Positions 63,820-64,000 of a DNA stretch of 64,000 nucleotides are shown here, piece after piece. The first letter of the stretch is position 1, and every line of letters begins with the position of its first letter. Location of the stretch: contig CAYLLZ010000003.1 in the NCBI GenBank assembly GCA_964384815.1, forward strand, positions 186,001-250,000, given 5' to 3'. The position numbers were made by a program, and so were the translations under genes. Under the pieces are notes generated by a model that was not told the origin of the DNA, ran no database searches, and was given only the letters and a program-made list of their open reading frames with translations. The stretch comes from Afipia sp964384815 (GTDB lineage Bacteria; Pseudomonadota; Alphaproteobacteria; Rhizobiales; Xanthobacteraceae).

Positions 63820-64000
63820 TCAATCAATATTCGGAATGGAGTATGTCGCGGTGACATGGGCGATCGGATCGGGCGATGTGCCCGATAACAACTGCACCTC
63901 GCCGACCGCAAGACGCTTGCCGAGCTTGAGCAACCGCGCGGCCGCAACGACATCCTGTCCAGGTTGGCCCTTGCGCAGGAAATTGATGTTGAGGCTGGTA
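63820..64000 (-). CDS. PaaI-type hotdog thioesterase, C-terminal part (cut by window edge)
   Basis: The last 59 codons and stop (63820-63822) of a minus-strand gene. Reads SLNINFLRKGQPGQDVVAAA, LKLGKRLAVGEVQLLS and HVTATYSIPNID, the C-terminal strands of a PaaI/YdiI-type acyl-CoA thioesterase. The catalytic N-terminal half lies outside the window, so the exact subfamily is open. Confidence 0.75.
   Translation of the reverse strand, partial: TSLNINFLRKGQPGQDVVAAARLLKLGKRLAVGEVQLLSGTSPDPIAHVTATYSIPNID

Overview
The window is GC-rich alphaproteobacterial chromosome, most like the Nitrobacteraceae/Bradyrhizobiaceae (Bradyrhizobium, Rhodopseudomonas, Afipia, Nitrobacter). The reasons are the gene orders rpsB-tsf-pyrH-frr-uppS-cdsA-dxr and nuoA-N/birA/rnj/mce/DUF1467/proS/lolC/lolD/dnaE, a short prolyl-tRNA synthetase, RNase J, two DUF3551 proteins, and LexA boxes of the GTTC-N7-GTTC type. 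Most of it is core genome. Function calls rest on motifs and recalled family knowledge; no database search was possible.

Layout. 1-5.9 kb: translation and envelope-precursor operon (dxr, cut by the window edge, to rpsB) behind a sigma70-type promoter. 6-8.6 kb: a proline-rich pseudo-caspase. 8.7-16.8 kb: dnaE, lolD, lolC and proS, interrupted by a 32-residue membrane protein with two LexA boxes on its promoter and by two secreted DUF3551 proteins. 16.9-21.5 kb: a compact four-gene operon that looks copper-linked: a CruR-type copper-sensing upstream ORF, a TonB-dependent receptor, a BNR-repeat protein rich in Cys/His and a TlpA-like thioredoxin. It is wedged between DUF1467 and proS. 21.9-25.1 kb: DUF1467, mce, rnj, birA. 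25.1-41.3 kb: all fourteen complex I subunits, with three extra genes coupled by ATGA/GTGA overlaps: an FlK-like acyl-CoA thioesterase (nuoC/nuoD), an FkbM methyltransferase (after nuoD) and a 57-residue membrane protein (nuoE/nuoF). 41.5-46.8 kb: a tartrate/D-malate dehydrogenase family enzyme, tRNA-Asp, HU, pepT, a double-barrel outer-membrane protein whose second half carries the omptin catalytic tetrad, and tRNA-Val. 47-54 kb: the protein quality-control cluster lon, clpX, clpP, tig, with heat-shock-type promoters before clpP and probably clpX, then tRNA-Leu. 54-64 kb: a multicopper-oxidase fold without most copper ligands, nnr, glnB-glnA behind a sigma54 promoter, an AI-2E family permease, small genes, a diguanylate cyclase, rplM-rpsI and a partial PaaI thioesterase.

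Most interesting are the SOS-type small membrane protein, the copper-sensing uORF operon, the extra genes coupled into the complex I operon and the omptin-type fused barrel. Long ORFs opposite nuoL, lon, rpsB and dnaE are GC-driven shadows and are not annotated.
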